Source: a bacterium
Lineage (GTDB): Bacteria > Ratteibacteria > UBA8468 > B48-G9 > JAFGKM01
Reading direction: 5' to 3'
Assembly (NCBI GenBank): GCA_035371905.1
Contig: DAORXQ010000060.1
Span: 1-10,775, forward strand
Length of the DNA: 10,775 nucleotides
Part shown: positions 1 to 6,643 of the stretch, piece after piece
How positions within the stretch are numbered: the first letter of the stretch is position 1
Layout of the letters: every line of letters begins with the position of its first letter
The notes under the pieces: generated by a model
Databases searched by the model: none
Seen by the model: only the letters and a program-made list of their open reading frames with translations
Told to the model about the DNA's origin: nothing
Made by a program: the position numbers and the translations under genes

Positions 1-728
1 GAATATCAACTCCAAGAATTGCATTAACTGCTGCTGAATATCTTGCTTTTGAACTCGGTATGCATGTTCTTGTAATTTTAACTGATATGACAAATTATGC
101 AGAAGCATTAAGAGAAATATCAGCAGCAAGAGATGAAATACCCGGAAGAAGAGGTTATCCTTCTTATTTATATACAGACCTTGCAACAATATATGAAAGA
201 GCAGGAAGAATAAAAGGAAAACCAGGTTCAATAACTCAAATTCCAATTTTAACAATGCCACAGGATGATAAAACACATCCAATACCTGATTTAACAGGAT
301 ATATAACAGAGGGACAGATAATTTTATCAAGAGCATTGCATTTGAAAGGAATTTATCCACCTGTGGATATATTAACTTCATTATCAAGATTGAGAGACAA
401 AGGTATAGGGATTAAAAAAGAAACAGGAGAAAAACTTACAAGGGAAGACCATCCATATCTTGCAAGTCAACTTTTCGCATCATATGCGAGAGGTAAGGAA
501 GCAGAAGAACTTGCAATGGTTCTTGGAGAGGCGGCTTTAACAGAATCAGATATTGCCCATTTAAATTTTGCAAGAAAATTTGAAGAGGAATTCATAAATC
601 AGGGATTGAATGAAAACAGAAGTATTGAGGAAACATTAAATCTTGGATGGAAATTAATTAAAATGTTGCCAAAAATAGATATTAAGAGAATCCCTCCTTT
701 CATAATGGAAAAATTCTGGAAGGATTAA
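1..728 (+). CDS. atpB: V/A-type ATPase subunit B, C-terminal half (5' end outside window)
   Basis: This is the non-catalytic nucleotide-binding subunit of the membrane-bound rotary V/A-type ATPase; it alternates with subunit A in the V1/A1 head. The window begins inside the gene: the frame is open from position 3, and the first two bases complete a codon that is probably Arg. About 241 residues are visible of a family length near 460. Recognisable blocks are TPRIALTAAEYLAFE at the very start, LTDMTNYAEALREISAARDE, GRRGYPSYLYTDLATIYERA, QIPILTMPQDDKTHPIPDLT and GYITEGQI, all strongly conserved in subunit B and absent from F-type beta subunits. The family usually has Cys where this protein has Ala in TNYAEAL. 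Subunit D follows after 1 bp, as in many bacterial A-B-D gene orders. Whether the enzyme pumps H+ or Na+ cannot be read here, because the ion-binding subunits lie outside the window. Confidence 0.96.
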   Translation, partial: ISTPRIALTAAEYLAFELGMHVLVILTDMTNYAEALREISAARDEIPGRRGYPSYLYTDLATIYERAGRIKGKPGSITQIPILTMPQDDKTHPIPDLTGYITEGQIILSRALHLKGIYPPVDILTSLSRLRDKGIGIKKETGEKLTREDHPYLASQLFASYARGKEAEELAMVLGEAALTESDIAHLNFARKFEEEFINQGLNENRSIEETLNLGWKLIKMLPKIDIKRIPPFIMEKFWKD

Positions 729-729
729 A

Positions 730-1338
730 ATGAAAATAAAGGTAAATCCAACAAGAATGGAATTATTGAAATTAAAGAAAAGAATTGCTATTGCAAAGAG
801 AGGACATAAACTTCTGAAAGACAAAGAAGAACAACTTTTAATTGAATTCAGAAAACTGATTTCTATTGTTAAAAAAGAAAGAAAATTGATTGAAAATGAA
901 TTTATTAATTTTTGTGAAAAGGTATTAATTTTAAGAGGTTCAATTGATGAAAAAAGATGGAATTCGCTTTTAAAAATACCATTTATTGAAATCAAATACA
1001 GTTTAAATAGAAAAAGGATATTTAATATTCCTGTAAATGAAATTGAAACATATATTTCTGGAGAATTTGTTTTTAATTATTTTCTCTCTCCCTATGAAAA
1101 TTTTATGATTAAAGAAGGGATGAGGATTTTAAAAAAACTATTTATTTTATATGGACTTGAAAATAAATTGATAAGTTTTGCGGAAGAAATTGAAAGAACC
1201 AGAAGAAGAGTTAATGCCCTTGAATATGTTTTAATTCCAAATATAGAAGAGGCAATAAGGTATATTCAGATAAAACTTGATGAATATGAAAGAACCTCTC
1301 TTACAACCCTAAAACATCTAAAACTTATAGAGGGATAA
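730..1338 (+). CDS. atpD: V/A-type ATPase subunit D (central stalk)
   Basis: Subunit D is the long coiled-coil rotor shaft that turns inside the A3B3 head of the V/A-type ATPase. The 202-residue length is normal. The N-terminal block NPTRMELLKLKKRI followed by AKRGHKLLKDK (residues 6-32) and the C-terminal block RTRRRVNALEYVLIP, with a following KLDEYER, are the two family signatures; they form the antiparallel helices of the shaft. The middle part is more divergent, as usual. The ATG lies 1 bp after the stop of subunit B, with a purine-rich GGAAGGA stretch just upstream, so the two genes are likely translated in a coupled way. No further ATPase gene follows: the next gene is dnaK on the opposite strand, so this looks like the end of the ATPase operon. 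The symbol is used in the V/A-type sense, not for F-type beta. Confidence 0.95.
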   Translation: MKIKVNPTRMELLKLKKRIAIAKRGHKLLKDKEEQLLIEFRKLISIVKKERKLIENEFINFCEKVLILRGSIDEKRWNSLLKIPFIEIKYSLNRKRIFNIPVNEIETYISGEFVFNYFLSPYENFMIKEGMRILKKLFILYGLENKLISFAEEIERTRRRVNALEYVLIPNIEEAIRYIQIKLDEYERTSLTTLKHLKLIEG

Positions 1339-1363
1339 ATTTCTAAACAGCTTTTTATAAAAC

Positions 1364-3250
1364 TTATTGTTCTTTATTTTTATCGTCCTCTACTTTATAT
1401 TCTGCATCAACAACTTTTTCATTTTCTTGTTTTCCTTCCTGACCTGACTGAGGACCCTGACTCTGTGCGCTACCATAAGATTGCTGTGCTTGTTGGTATA
1501 AAATCTGAGCAAGTTTATGGGATGCTGTCTCAAGTTCTTCTATTCCTTTTCTTATCTGGTCTGCTGTTTTTGTTTCTGAATCAATTATTTTTCTTAAATT
1601 GTTTATTTTTTCCTCTATCTCTTTTCTTTCACTCTCACTCAATTTATTTCCATGTTCTTTCAATGTCTTGTTAACTGTATAAATTAAAGAATCTGCCTGA
1701 TTTGAAAGTTCTGCTATTTCTCTTAATTTTTTATCTTCTTCTGCAAATCTTTCTGCTTCTTTAACCATTTTTTCAATTTCTTCCTGAGATAATTTCTTTG
1801 AACCGGTTATTCTTATAGATTGTTCTTTTCCAGTTCCAAGGTCTTTTGCAGAAACATGTAAAATTCCATTAGCATCAATATCAAAAGTAACCTCAATTTG
1901 AGGAATACCTCTCGGAGCAGGTGGAATACCATCAAGATGAAATCTACCAAGAGAAAGATTATCCTTTGCCATAGGTCTTTCACCTTGAAGAACATGTACT
2001 TCAACAGATGTCTGATTATCAGTGGCAGTTGTAAATATCTGACTTCTTTTTACAGGAATAGTTGTATTTCTTTCAATTATTTTAGTAAAGACACCACCAA
2101 GTGTTTCAACTCCAAGAGAAAGAGGTGTAACATCAAGAAGTAAAATATCCTTATCTTTCATCTCACCGGCAAGAATTGCACCCTGAATTGCTGCTCCAAT
2201 AGAAACACATTCCATAGGGTCAACTCCTCTTTCTGGCTGAATTCCGATATAATCCTGAATAAATTTCTGAACTATTGGCATTCTTGTAGGACCTCCTACA
2301 AGAATCACTTTATTTATTTCTGACCTTTTAAGTTTCGCATCTTCAATTGCTCTATCCACTGGACCTTTGCATCTATCTATAATTGGAGAAATGAGTTCTT
2401 CAAGTTTTGCTCTATTTATTTTCATTATTAAATGTTTTGGTCCTGTCTGGTCAGCTGTGATAAAAGGTAAATTTATTTCTGTTTCAACAACCGAAGATAA
2501 TTCTATTTTTGCTTTTTCTGCTGCTTCCTTTAATCGCATCATAGCCATTTTATCATTCCTCAAATCTATACCTGTTTCTCTTTTAAACTGTTCTACAATA
2601 TATTCAATTAATGCATTATCCATATCTGTACCACCAAGTTGTGTATCTCCACTTGTTGATAGAACTTTAAAAACCCCACCCATCATCTCCATTATAGTAA
2701 CATCAAGAGTTCCTGCACCAAAGTCAAAAACAAGTATCTTCAATTCTTCTTTAAGTTTATCAAGTCCATATGCTAGTGAAGCAGCGGTTGGCTCATTAAT
2801 TAACCTTACAACTTCAAGACCAGCAATAGTTCCTGCGTCTTTTGTTGCCTGTCTCTGGTTATCATTAAAATACGCAGGAACAGTTATCACTGCTTTTTTA
2901 ATAGGATAACCAAGAAAATTCTCAGCATCTTTTTTAATTTTCTGTAATATAAAAGCAGAAATCTGTTCAGGAGTATATGTTTTTCCATATATGTGATATT
3001 TAAAATCTGTTCCCATTTTCCTTTTTGCTGCAAAAACAGTTCCTTCAGGATTAACTGCTGCCTGTCTTCTTGCTGGTTCACCAACAAGAACCTGTCCATC
3101 CTTTGTAAATGCAACATAAGAAGGAAATGCCTTACCACCAACAATAGTAGTACCCTCTGCACTTGGGATTATAACAGGTTTATCTCCTTCCATAATTGCT
3201 GCAGATGAATTACTTGTTCCAAGGTCAATTCCTATAATTTTTTCTGCCAT
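1364..3250 (-). CDS. dnaK: Chaperone DnaK (Hsp70), methanogen-like sequence type
   Basis: DnaK is the ATP-driven cytosolic chaperone that binds exposed hydrophobic peptides, normally with DnaJ and GrpE. The protein is complete at 628 residues. The nucleotide-binding domain has IDLGTSNS (phosphate loop 1, residues 8-15), AAKRKMG with the catalytic-type Lys at 76, DFGAGTLDVTI (phosphate loop 2, from 176), SGDTQLGGTDMD with Thr203, and VGGPTRMP (from 318). The interdomain linker ILLLDV precedes TPLSLGVETLGG at about 369. The substrate domain, helical lid and a Gln/Gly/Ser-rich tail ending in VVDAEYKVEDD follow. The start is supported by AGGAGG at 3258-3263. Several motifs (GTSNS, the SAEGTT...GGKAFPSYVAF region, GGTDMD, GGPTRMP) differ from the common bacterial forms and match what I recall of methanogen DnaK. 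No grpE or dnaJ lies nearby in the window, and tRNA-Val lies upstream on the same strand. Confidence 0.97.
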   Translation of the reverse strand: MAEKIIGIDLGTSNSSAAIMEGDKPVIIPSAEGTTIVGGKAFPSYVAFTKDGQVLVGEPARRQAAVNPEGTVFAAKRKMGTDFKYHIYGKTYTPEQISAFILQKIKKDAENFLGYPIKKAVITVPAYFNDNQRQATKDAGTIAGLEVVRLINEPTAASLAYGLDKLKEELKILVFDFGAGTLDVTIMEMMGGVFKVLSTSGDTQLGGTDMDNALIEYIVEQFKRETGIDLRNDKMAMMRLKEAAEKAKIELSSVVETEINLPFITADQTGPKHLIMKINRAKLEELISPIIDRCKGPVDRAIEDAKLKRSEINKVILVGGPTRMPIVQKFIQDYIGIQPERGVDPMECVSIGAAIQGAILAGEMKDKDILLLDVTPLSLGVETLGGVFTKIIERNTTIPVKRSQIFTTATDNQTSVEVHVLQGERPMAKDNLSLGRFHLDGIPPAPRGIPQIEVTFDIDANGILHVSAKDLGTGKEQSIRITGSKKLSQEEIEKMVKEAERFAEEDKKLREIAELSNQADSLIYTVNKTLKEHGNKLSESERKEIEEKINNLRKIIDSETKTADQIRKGIEELETASHKLAQILYQQAQQSYGSAQSQGPQSGQEGKQENEKVVDAEYKVEDDKNKEQ

Positions 3251-3257
3251 TTTTATT

Positions 3258-3263
3258 CCTCCT
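3258..3263 (-). promoter_or_regulatory. Ribosome binding site of dnaK
   Basis: Read on the - strand, AGGAGG lies 7 bases before the dnaK ATG, inside an A-rich leader. It is a near-perfect Shine-Dalgarno site and fixes the dnaK start. Confidence 0.85.
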
Positions 3264-3282
3264 TTTTTTTTAATTTAGATGA

Positions 3283-3288
3283 GTTATA
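3283..3288 (-). promoter_or_regulatory. Possible -10 box of a dnaK-proximal promoter
   Basis: The - strand reads TATAAC (5 of 6 to TATAAT), 32 bases upstream of the dnaK start codon. There is no good -35 hexamer at 15-18 bp; the best available are AT-only strings overlapping the palindrome at 3301-3314. This may be a weak or activator-dependent promoter, or simply AT-rich background. If it is not used, dnaK depends on the tRNA promoter further upstream. Confidence 0.25.
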
Positions 3289-3300
3289 AATTAAAGAAGT

Positions 3301-3314
3301 TTCATTAAAATGAA
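3301..3314. repeat. Perfect 6-bp palindrome in the dnaK leader
   Basis: TTCATT-AA-AATGAA is a perfect inverted repeat with a 2-bp centre, between the tRNA gene and dnaK. It covers the place where a -35 box would lie for the TATAAC at 3283-3288, so it could be an operator. It is not the CIRCE element bound by HrcA (TTAGCACTC and its complement), which is absent here. In DNA this AT-rich a short palindrome can arise by chance. Confidence 0.3.
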
Positions 3315-3332
3315 TAATATTAAAATCTTAAA

Positions 3333-3405
3333 TGGGCGGTGCAGGACTTGAACCTGCGGCCCCTACCTTGTAAGGGTAGTGCTCTAACCACTGAGCTAAC
3401 CGCCC
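3333..3405 (-). tRNA. tRNA-Val (anticodon UAC)
   Basis: The - strand folds as a full 73-nt cloverleaf. The acceptor stem pairs GGGCGGT with ACCGCCC, and the discriminator base is A. The D arm is GCTC/GAGC around an AGTGGTTA loop. The anticodon stem CTACC/GGTAG encloses CTTACAA, giving anticodon TAC, which reads GUA valine codons and, if U34 is modified, other GUN codons. The T arm is GCAGG-TTCAAGT-CCTGC. All stems are fully paired. The 3' CCA is not encoded (TTT follows the discriminator), so it must be added by a nucleotidyltransferase. The gene lies upstream of dnaK on the same strand and diverges from the corrinoid-protein operon. Confidence 0.97.
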
Positions 3406-3415
3406 TAATAGATTT

Positions 3416-3444
3416 ATTTTACAATTTTTATAATTTTATGTAAA
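3416..3444 (-). promoter_or_regulatory. Sigma70-type promoter of tRNA-Val
   Basis: On the - strand, TTTACA (3444-3439) and TAAAAT (3421-3416) are separated by exactly 17 bp. Each hexamer matches the consensus at 5 of 6 positions. The -10 box ends 10 bases before the first base of the tRNA, so transcription would begin only a few bases upstream of it. With no hairpin terminator after the tRNA, the transcript may run on into dnaK. Confidence 0.65.
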
Positions 3445-3473
3445 ATACTTTTATTGATGTTTGTGAATCTATA

Positions 3474-3501
3474 TTGACAAAAAGAAAAAATATGATTAAA
3501 T
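3474..3501 (+). promoter_or_regulatory. Promoter of the corrinoid-protein operon, extended -10
   Basis: A perfect -35 box TTGACA (3474-3479) is followed after 16 bp by TTAAAT (3496-3501), a 4 of 6 match. TGA directly before it supplies the TG of an extended -10. The predicted start near 3508 leaves a leader of about 25 bases. That is too short for a cobalamin riboswitch, so control by such an element is not expected here. Confidence 0.6.
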
Positions 3502-3520
3502 AAAACAAATTAAAACAAAA

Positions 3521-3526
3521 AGGAGG
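3521..3526 (+). promoter_or_regulatory. Ribosome binding site of the corrinoid protein gene
   Basis: AGGAGG lies 5 bases before the ATG at 3532. It is a strong site and suggests the first gene of the train is well translated, whereas most later genes rely on weaker sites and overlapping stop/start codons. Confidence 0.85.
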
Positions 3527-3531
3527 AAAAA

Positions 3532-4170
3532 ATGGCAAATGATTTATTAAATGGGATTAAGGAAAGTGTAATTAAAGGTGATATGAAAAAAACAGAAGAA
3601 TTAGTTGATAAAGCAATTAAGGAAAGTTTGCCTGTTGAAAAAATATTAAATGAGGGTTTGATTGCTGGAATGATGGTGGTTGGAGAAAAGTTTAAAAATA
3701 ATGAATATTATGTCCCTGAAGTTTTAATAGCAGCAAGAGCAATGAATAAAGGAATGAGTTTACTTGAACCATTAATTGTACAGGCAGGAATAAAACCAAT
3801 TGCCAAACTTGCAATTGGAACAGTTAAAGGTGATTTACATGATATAGGAAAGAATTTGGTTGTTATGATGTGGAAAGGTGCTGGCTTTGAAGTTCTTGAC
3901 CTTGGTATAGATGTTCCACCAGAAAAATTTGTTGAAGCAGCAAAAAGCGGAGTACAGGTTATTGGAATGAGTGCACTCTTAACAACAACAATGGTTCAAA
4001 TGAAGGAAACAATTGAAGTTTTGAAAAAGGAAGGTGTAAGAGATAATGTAAAAATAATTATTGGTGGAGCACCTGTAACTCAGGAATTTGCAAATGAAAT
4101 TGGTGCTGACGGCTATGCACCTGATGCTGCAAGTGCAGTAGATAAAGTTAAGGAACTTATTAATTTATAA
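3532..4170 (+). CDS. Corrinoid (cobalamin-binding) methyltransferase protein, MtaC/MtbC-like
   Basis: This is a small soluble protein that carries a corrinoid cofactor and shuttles methyl groups between a substrate-specific methyltransferase and a second methyltransferase. The 212 residues have the usual two-part form. A helical cap domain covers about 1-90 (VIKGDMKKTEELVDKAI, then the VPEVLIAARAM region). A Rossmann-like B12 domain covers about 91-212. The B12 domain shows all key motifs: GDLHDIGKNLV with the cobalt-binding His103 in D-x-H-x-x-G, SALLTTTM (147-154), IIGGAPV (176-182) and GADGYAPDAA near the end. It is the first gene after a strong promoter and has a strong ribosome binding site; plsY follows after 1 bp. 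The methyl donor (methanol, methylamine, methoxy compound, betaine or other) cannot be read from this subunit alone, so no specific symbol is given. A methionine-synthase fragment is unlikely, because the length and domains are complete for a stand-alone corrinoid protein. Confidence 0.93.
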   Translation: MANDLLNGIKESVIKGDMKKTEELVDKAIKESLPVEKILNEGLIAGMMVVGEKFKNNEYYVPEVLIAARAMNKGMSLLEPLIVQAGIKPIAKLAIGTVKGDLHDIGKNLVVMMWKGAGFEVLDLGIDVPPEKFVEAAKSGVQVIGMSALLTTTMVQMKETIEVLKKEGVRDNVKIIIGGAPVTQEFANEIGADGYAPDAASAVDKVKELINL

Positions 4171-4171
4171 T

Positions 4172-4771
4172 GTGAATAAATTTTATTATTTAGTATTCTC
4201 TTATTTTGCAGGAAGTATTCCATTTGGATATCTGTTATGTAAATTATTCAAAGGGATAGATATTCGCAAATTTGGAAGCGGAAATATTGGTGCTACTAAT
4301 GTTTATAGAGTTTGCGGTTGGAAACTGGGAATTCCTGCCTTAATTCTTGATATTTTAAAAGGATTTATTCCAGTTTATACAGGTAAAATTCTTATGTTTT
4401 CAAGTCCTTTTATCCTTGCAAGTGGTATTCTTTCAATATTAGGACATTCTTTTTCTATTTTTTTAAAAGGGAAAGGTGGAAAAGGTGTCTCAACAAGTTT
4501 TGGTGTTGTTATAGGACTATTACCTCTTCCTGCTTTAATCTCATTTTTTGTCTGGATAATCGTAGTTCTTTCTACAAAATATGTTTCTCTTGGTTCAATT
4601 ACAGGAGCACTTTCTTTGACAATTTTTACTTTTATATTTAACAAAAATAGTTTCCTTTTTTATGTGAGTATTTTTATCTTTATCTTTATAGTTTATACAC
4701 ACAAGGAAAATATTAAACGACTTTTAAATAAAAAAGAAAACAGGATTGTTTTTCCATGGGAAAGAAAATAG
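4172..4771 (+). CDS. plsY: Glycerol-3-phosphate acyltransferase PlsY
   Basis: PlsY is an integral inner-membrane enzyme that transfers the acyl group from acyl phosphate to glycerol-3-phosphate, giving lysophosphatidic acid, the first acylation in phospholipid synthesis. The 199 residues are typical. The three conserved cytosolic motifs are present: GSGNIGATNV (35-44), GH...GKGGKGVST (91-108) and SLGSITGA (139-146). The N-terminal AGSIPFGYLLCKLFKGIDIRK is also diagnostic. About five hydrophobic spans are visible, followed by a basic tail with THKENIKRLL. The start is GTG at 4172, chosen because it gives the normal PlsY N-terminus; no in-frame ATG is near. No good ribosome binding site sits at the usual distance, so translation is probably coupled to the corrinoid gene, whose stop ends 1 bp earlier. 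Its 3' end overlaps gpsA by 16 bp, and gpsA makes its substrate. Confidence 0.97.
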   Translation: MNKFYYLVFSYFAGSIPFGYLLCKLFKGIDIRKFGSGNIGATNVYRVCGWKLGIPALILDILKGFIPVYTGKILMFSSPFILASGILSILGHSFSIFLKGKGGKGVSTSFGVVIGLLPLPALISFFVWIIVVLSTKYVSLGSITGALSLTIFTFIFNKNSFLFYVSIFIFIFIVYTHKENIKRLLNKKENRIVFPWERK

Positions 4772-5742
4772 GAATACTTGGAAGTGGTGGCTGGGGAATT
4801 TCACTTGCTCTTCTTCTTAATAAACTAAAAAATAAAGTTTTTCTCTGGGAACCATTAAAAGAAAATTATGAAATTTTAATTAAAAAAAGAGAGAATATTA
4901 ACTATTTCAAAGGCATAAGAATTCCAAAAATAATAGAAATATCAAATTCATTAGAAGAAACTGTTTTAAATTCTGAAATTTTAATTATAGTTGTAAGGTC
5001 ATCTTTTTTCAGGGATACAATAAAAAAACTAAAATTATATTATCAAAATCAACCTATATTAATTGGGACAAAAGGACTGGAATTAAACACAGGGAAAAGA
5101 ATGTCAGAAATCTTGAAAGAGTTTATTAAAAATGATAGTTATGCAGTACTTTCGGGTCCCACAATAGCAAAAGAAGTAGTAAAAGGTTATCCCACTGCTG
5201 CTGTTGTTGCTTCTAATAATAAAAATATTTCGGAATTTTTTCAGCGGATAATAAGTTGTGAAAACTTCAGAATTTATTCAAGTAAGGATATAATAGGAGT
5301 TGAAGTTGGAGGAGCATTTAAAAATATTATTGCTATAGGAGCAGGAATAATTGATGGTCTTAAACTCGGAATTAACACAAAATCATCTTATCTTACAAGA
5401 GGTTTAAATGAAATGATAAAAATTGGTACTTTTCTTGGAGGGGAAGAAAAAACATTTAGAGGACTTTCAGGTATGGGTGATTTGATAACCACTTCATTTT
5501 CAAAATATAGTAGAAACAGGTCATTTGGAGAAGGGATTGTAAAGATAGGAAAAGAAAAATACTTAAAAAATGCAAAAATGGTAATTGAAGGAATCCCAAC
5601 TACAAGAGCATTTTATAAATTGAGCAAAAAACTTGATATTGAACTTCCAATTACAGAAGCAATTTACAGGATTATTTATAAAAACAGTGATGTAAGAAAA
5701 GAAATAAAAAAACTTATGCTAAGGGAACTTAAAAAAGAATGA
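4756..5742 (+). CDS. gpsA: Glycerol-3-phosphate dehydrogenase [NAD(P)+] GpsA
   Basis: GpsA reduces dihydroxyacetone phosphate to sn-glycerol-3-phosphate in the cytosol, feeding the preceding gene product PlsY. The 328 residues match the family length. The N-terminal Rossmann fold has GSGGWG (9-14). The middle has GTKGLE with Lys106 and VLSGPTIAKEV (131-141). The C-terminal catalytic domain has GVEVGGAFKNIIAIGAGI with the active-site Lys189, then GLSGMGDLITT with Asp242 and SRNRSFGEG. The end of the second strand reads FLWEP, with Glu32 where many members have a basic residue; an acid there would favour NADH over NADPH, but this is inference. The ATG overlaps the end of plsY by 16 bp, with AGGA about 10 bases upstream, and the stop overlaps the next start as ATGA. 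Confidence 0.97.
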   Translation: MGKKIGILGSGGWGISLALLLNKLKNKVFLWEPLKENYEILIKKRENINYFKGIRIPKIIEISNSLEETVLNSEILIIVVRSSFFRDTIKKLKLYYQNQPILIGTKGLELNTGKRMSEILKEFIKNDSYAVLSGPTIAKEVVKGYPTAAVVASNNKNISEFFQRIISCENFRIYSSKDIIGVEVGGAFKNIIAIGAGIIDGLKLGINTKSSYLTRGLNEMIKIGTFLGGEEKTFRGLSGMGDLITTSFSKYSRNRSFGEGIVKIGKEKYLKNAKMVIEGIPTTRAFYKLSKKLDIELPITEAIYRIIYKNSDVRKEIKKLMLRELKKE

Positions 5743-6047
5743 AAGGTAAATTTTATTACATAAAGGATGTATCAAAATTACTGGATATTCCCTCTCATAT
5801 ATTGAGATACTGGGAAAAGGAATTAAACTTTAAAATAATGAGGGACAAAAAAGGCAATAGAATTTATACAGAAAATGATATTGAAATGTTGAAAAATGTG
5901 AAGTTAATGATTTATAGAGATGGTTTTAAGATTAGAGGAGTAAAGAAAAAACTGAAAGAGAAAAAATTGGAAAATAAAAAAGAATATGTTAAATTATTAA
6001 ATAAAATCTTAAAAAAAATAAAGGAAATAAAAAAATGTTTACAATAG
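5739..6047 (+). CDS. Short MerR-family DNA-binding protein
   Basis: This is a small transcription regulator of the MerR superfamily, predicted to act on DNA in the cytosol. Its 102 residues begin with a winged helix-turn-helix: YYIKDVSKLLDIPSHILRYWEKE (residues 6-28) contains the typical R-Y-W-E signature, and GNRIYTENDIEML (39-51) is the wing and following helix. Residues about 55-102 form a very Lys/Glu-rich helix likely to be a dimerising coiled coil. There is no effector-binding domain and no Cys set like those of the metal-sensing members, so the signal is unknown. It starts inside the gpsA stop (ATGA overlap) and its end overlaps purN by 13 bp, so it is made together with the biosynthetic enzymes. 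It could control this operon or a distant target; the sequence does not say. Confidence 0.85.
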   Translation: MKGKFYYIKDVSKLLDIPSHILRYWEKELNFKIMRDKKGNRIYTENDIEMLKNVKLMIYRDGFKIRGVKKKLKEKKLENKKEYVKLLNKILKKIKEIKKCLQ

Positions 6048-6643
6048 GAGTACTTGCTTCTGGAAAAGGGACAAATCTTCAGGCAATAATTGATTATATA
6101 AAAGAGGAAAATTTACAGATAAAAATCGGGGTTGTGATAAGTGACAATCCCCAGGCATATGCACTTGAAATAGCCAAAAAAGATGGAATAAAAAGCATCT
6201 GTATACCCTGTACCAAATATAAAACAATACTTGATAAAGAAACTGAAATTAAATATGTTGAAGTATTAAAAGAAAACAACGTAGACCTTGTCTGTCTTGC
6301 TGGATTTATGCGAGTATTGAAAAGTACATTTATAAGAAATTTTCCAAACAGAATTATAAATATCCATCCATCTCTTTTACCATCTTTTCCCGGTCTTGAA
6401 AGTTGGCGTCAGGCACTTGAATATGGAGTAAAATTTACAGGTTGTACAGTCCATTTTGTTGACGAAGGTATTGATTCAGGACCAATAATACTTCAAGCAG
6501 TTGTCCCTATCCTTCCGGAAGACACACCTGAAACACTACATAAAAGAATTCAGGAAAAAGAACACATTATATATCCTCTTGCAATAAGATTAATCGCAGA
6601 GGGAAAAGTAAGTATTGTTGGGAGAAAAGTTTATATAAAATGA
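6035..6643 (+). CDS. purN: Phosphoribosylglycinamide formyltransferase PurN
   Basis: PurN transfers the formyl group of 10-formyltetrahydrofolate to glycinamide ribonucleotide, the third step of purine synthesis. The 202 residues are complete. The N-terminal GVLASGKGTNLQAII binds the phosphate of the nucleotide. The catalytic triad is visible as Asn109 and His111 in IINIHPSLLPSFPG and Asp147 in VDEGIDSGPIIL, equivalent to Asn106, His108 and Asp144 of the E. coli enzyme. AGFMRVL (89-95) is also typical. The usual FPGLHAHRQAL-like stretch reads FPGLESWRQAL here. The start ATG overlaps the merR end by 13 bp and has AAGGA 9 bases upstream. Other purine genes are not in the window, so purN is embedded in an unrelated operon. 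The folate link to the corrinoid gene is suggestive only. Confidence 0.97.
   Translation: MFTIGVLASGKGTNLQAIIDYIKEENLQIKIGVVISDNPQAYALEIAKKDGIKSICIPCTKYKTILDKETEIKYVEVLKENNVDLVCLAGFMRVLKSTFIRNFPNRIINIHPSLLPSFPGLESWRQALEYGVKFTGCTVHFVDEGIDSGPIILQAVVPILPEDTPETLHKRIQEKEHIIYPLAIRLIAEGKVSIVGRKVYIK

Noticed and set aside
1339..1363. Intrinsic terminator shared by the ATPase operon and dnaK
   Set aside because: The only inverted repeat there is a short AT-only palindrome with no stable GC stem.
2367..2909. A 180-codon open frame on the + strand opposite dnaK
   Set aside because: It lies wholly antisense to a clear dnaK, has no ribosome binding site, and its translation looks like reverse-strand dnaK codons (Ser/Ile-rich) with no family signature. 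The smaller frames opposite the ATPase, plsY, purN and argG genes were dropped for the same reason.
3502..3531. Possible cobalamin riboswitch before the corrinoid gene
   Set aside because: The predicted leader is only about 25 bases and has no B12-box-like sequence or stem.
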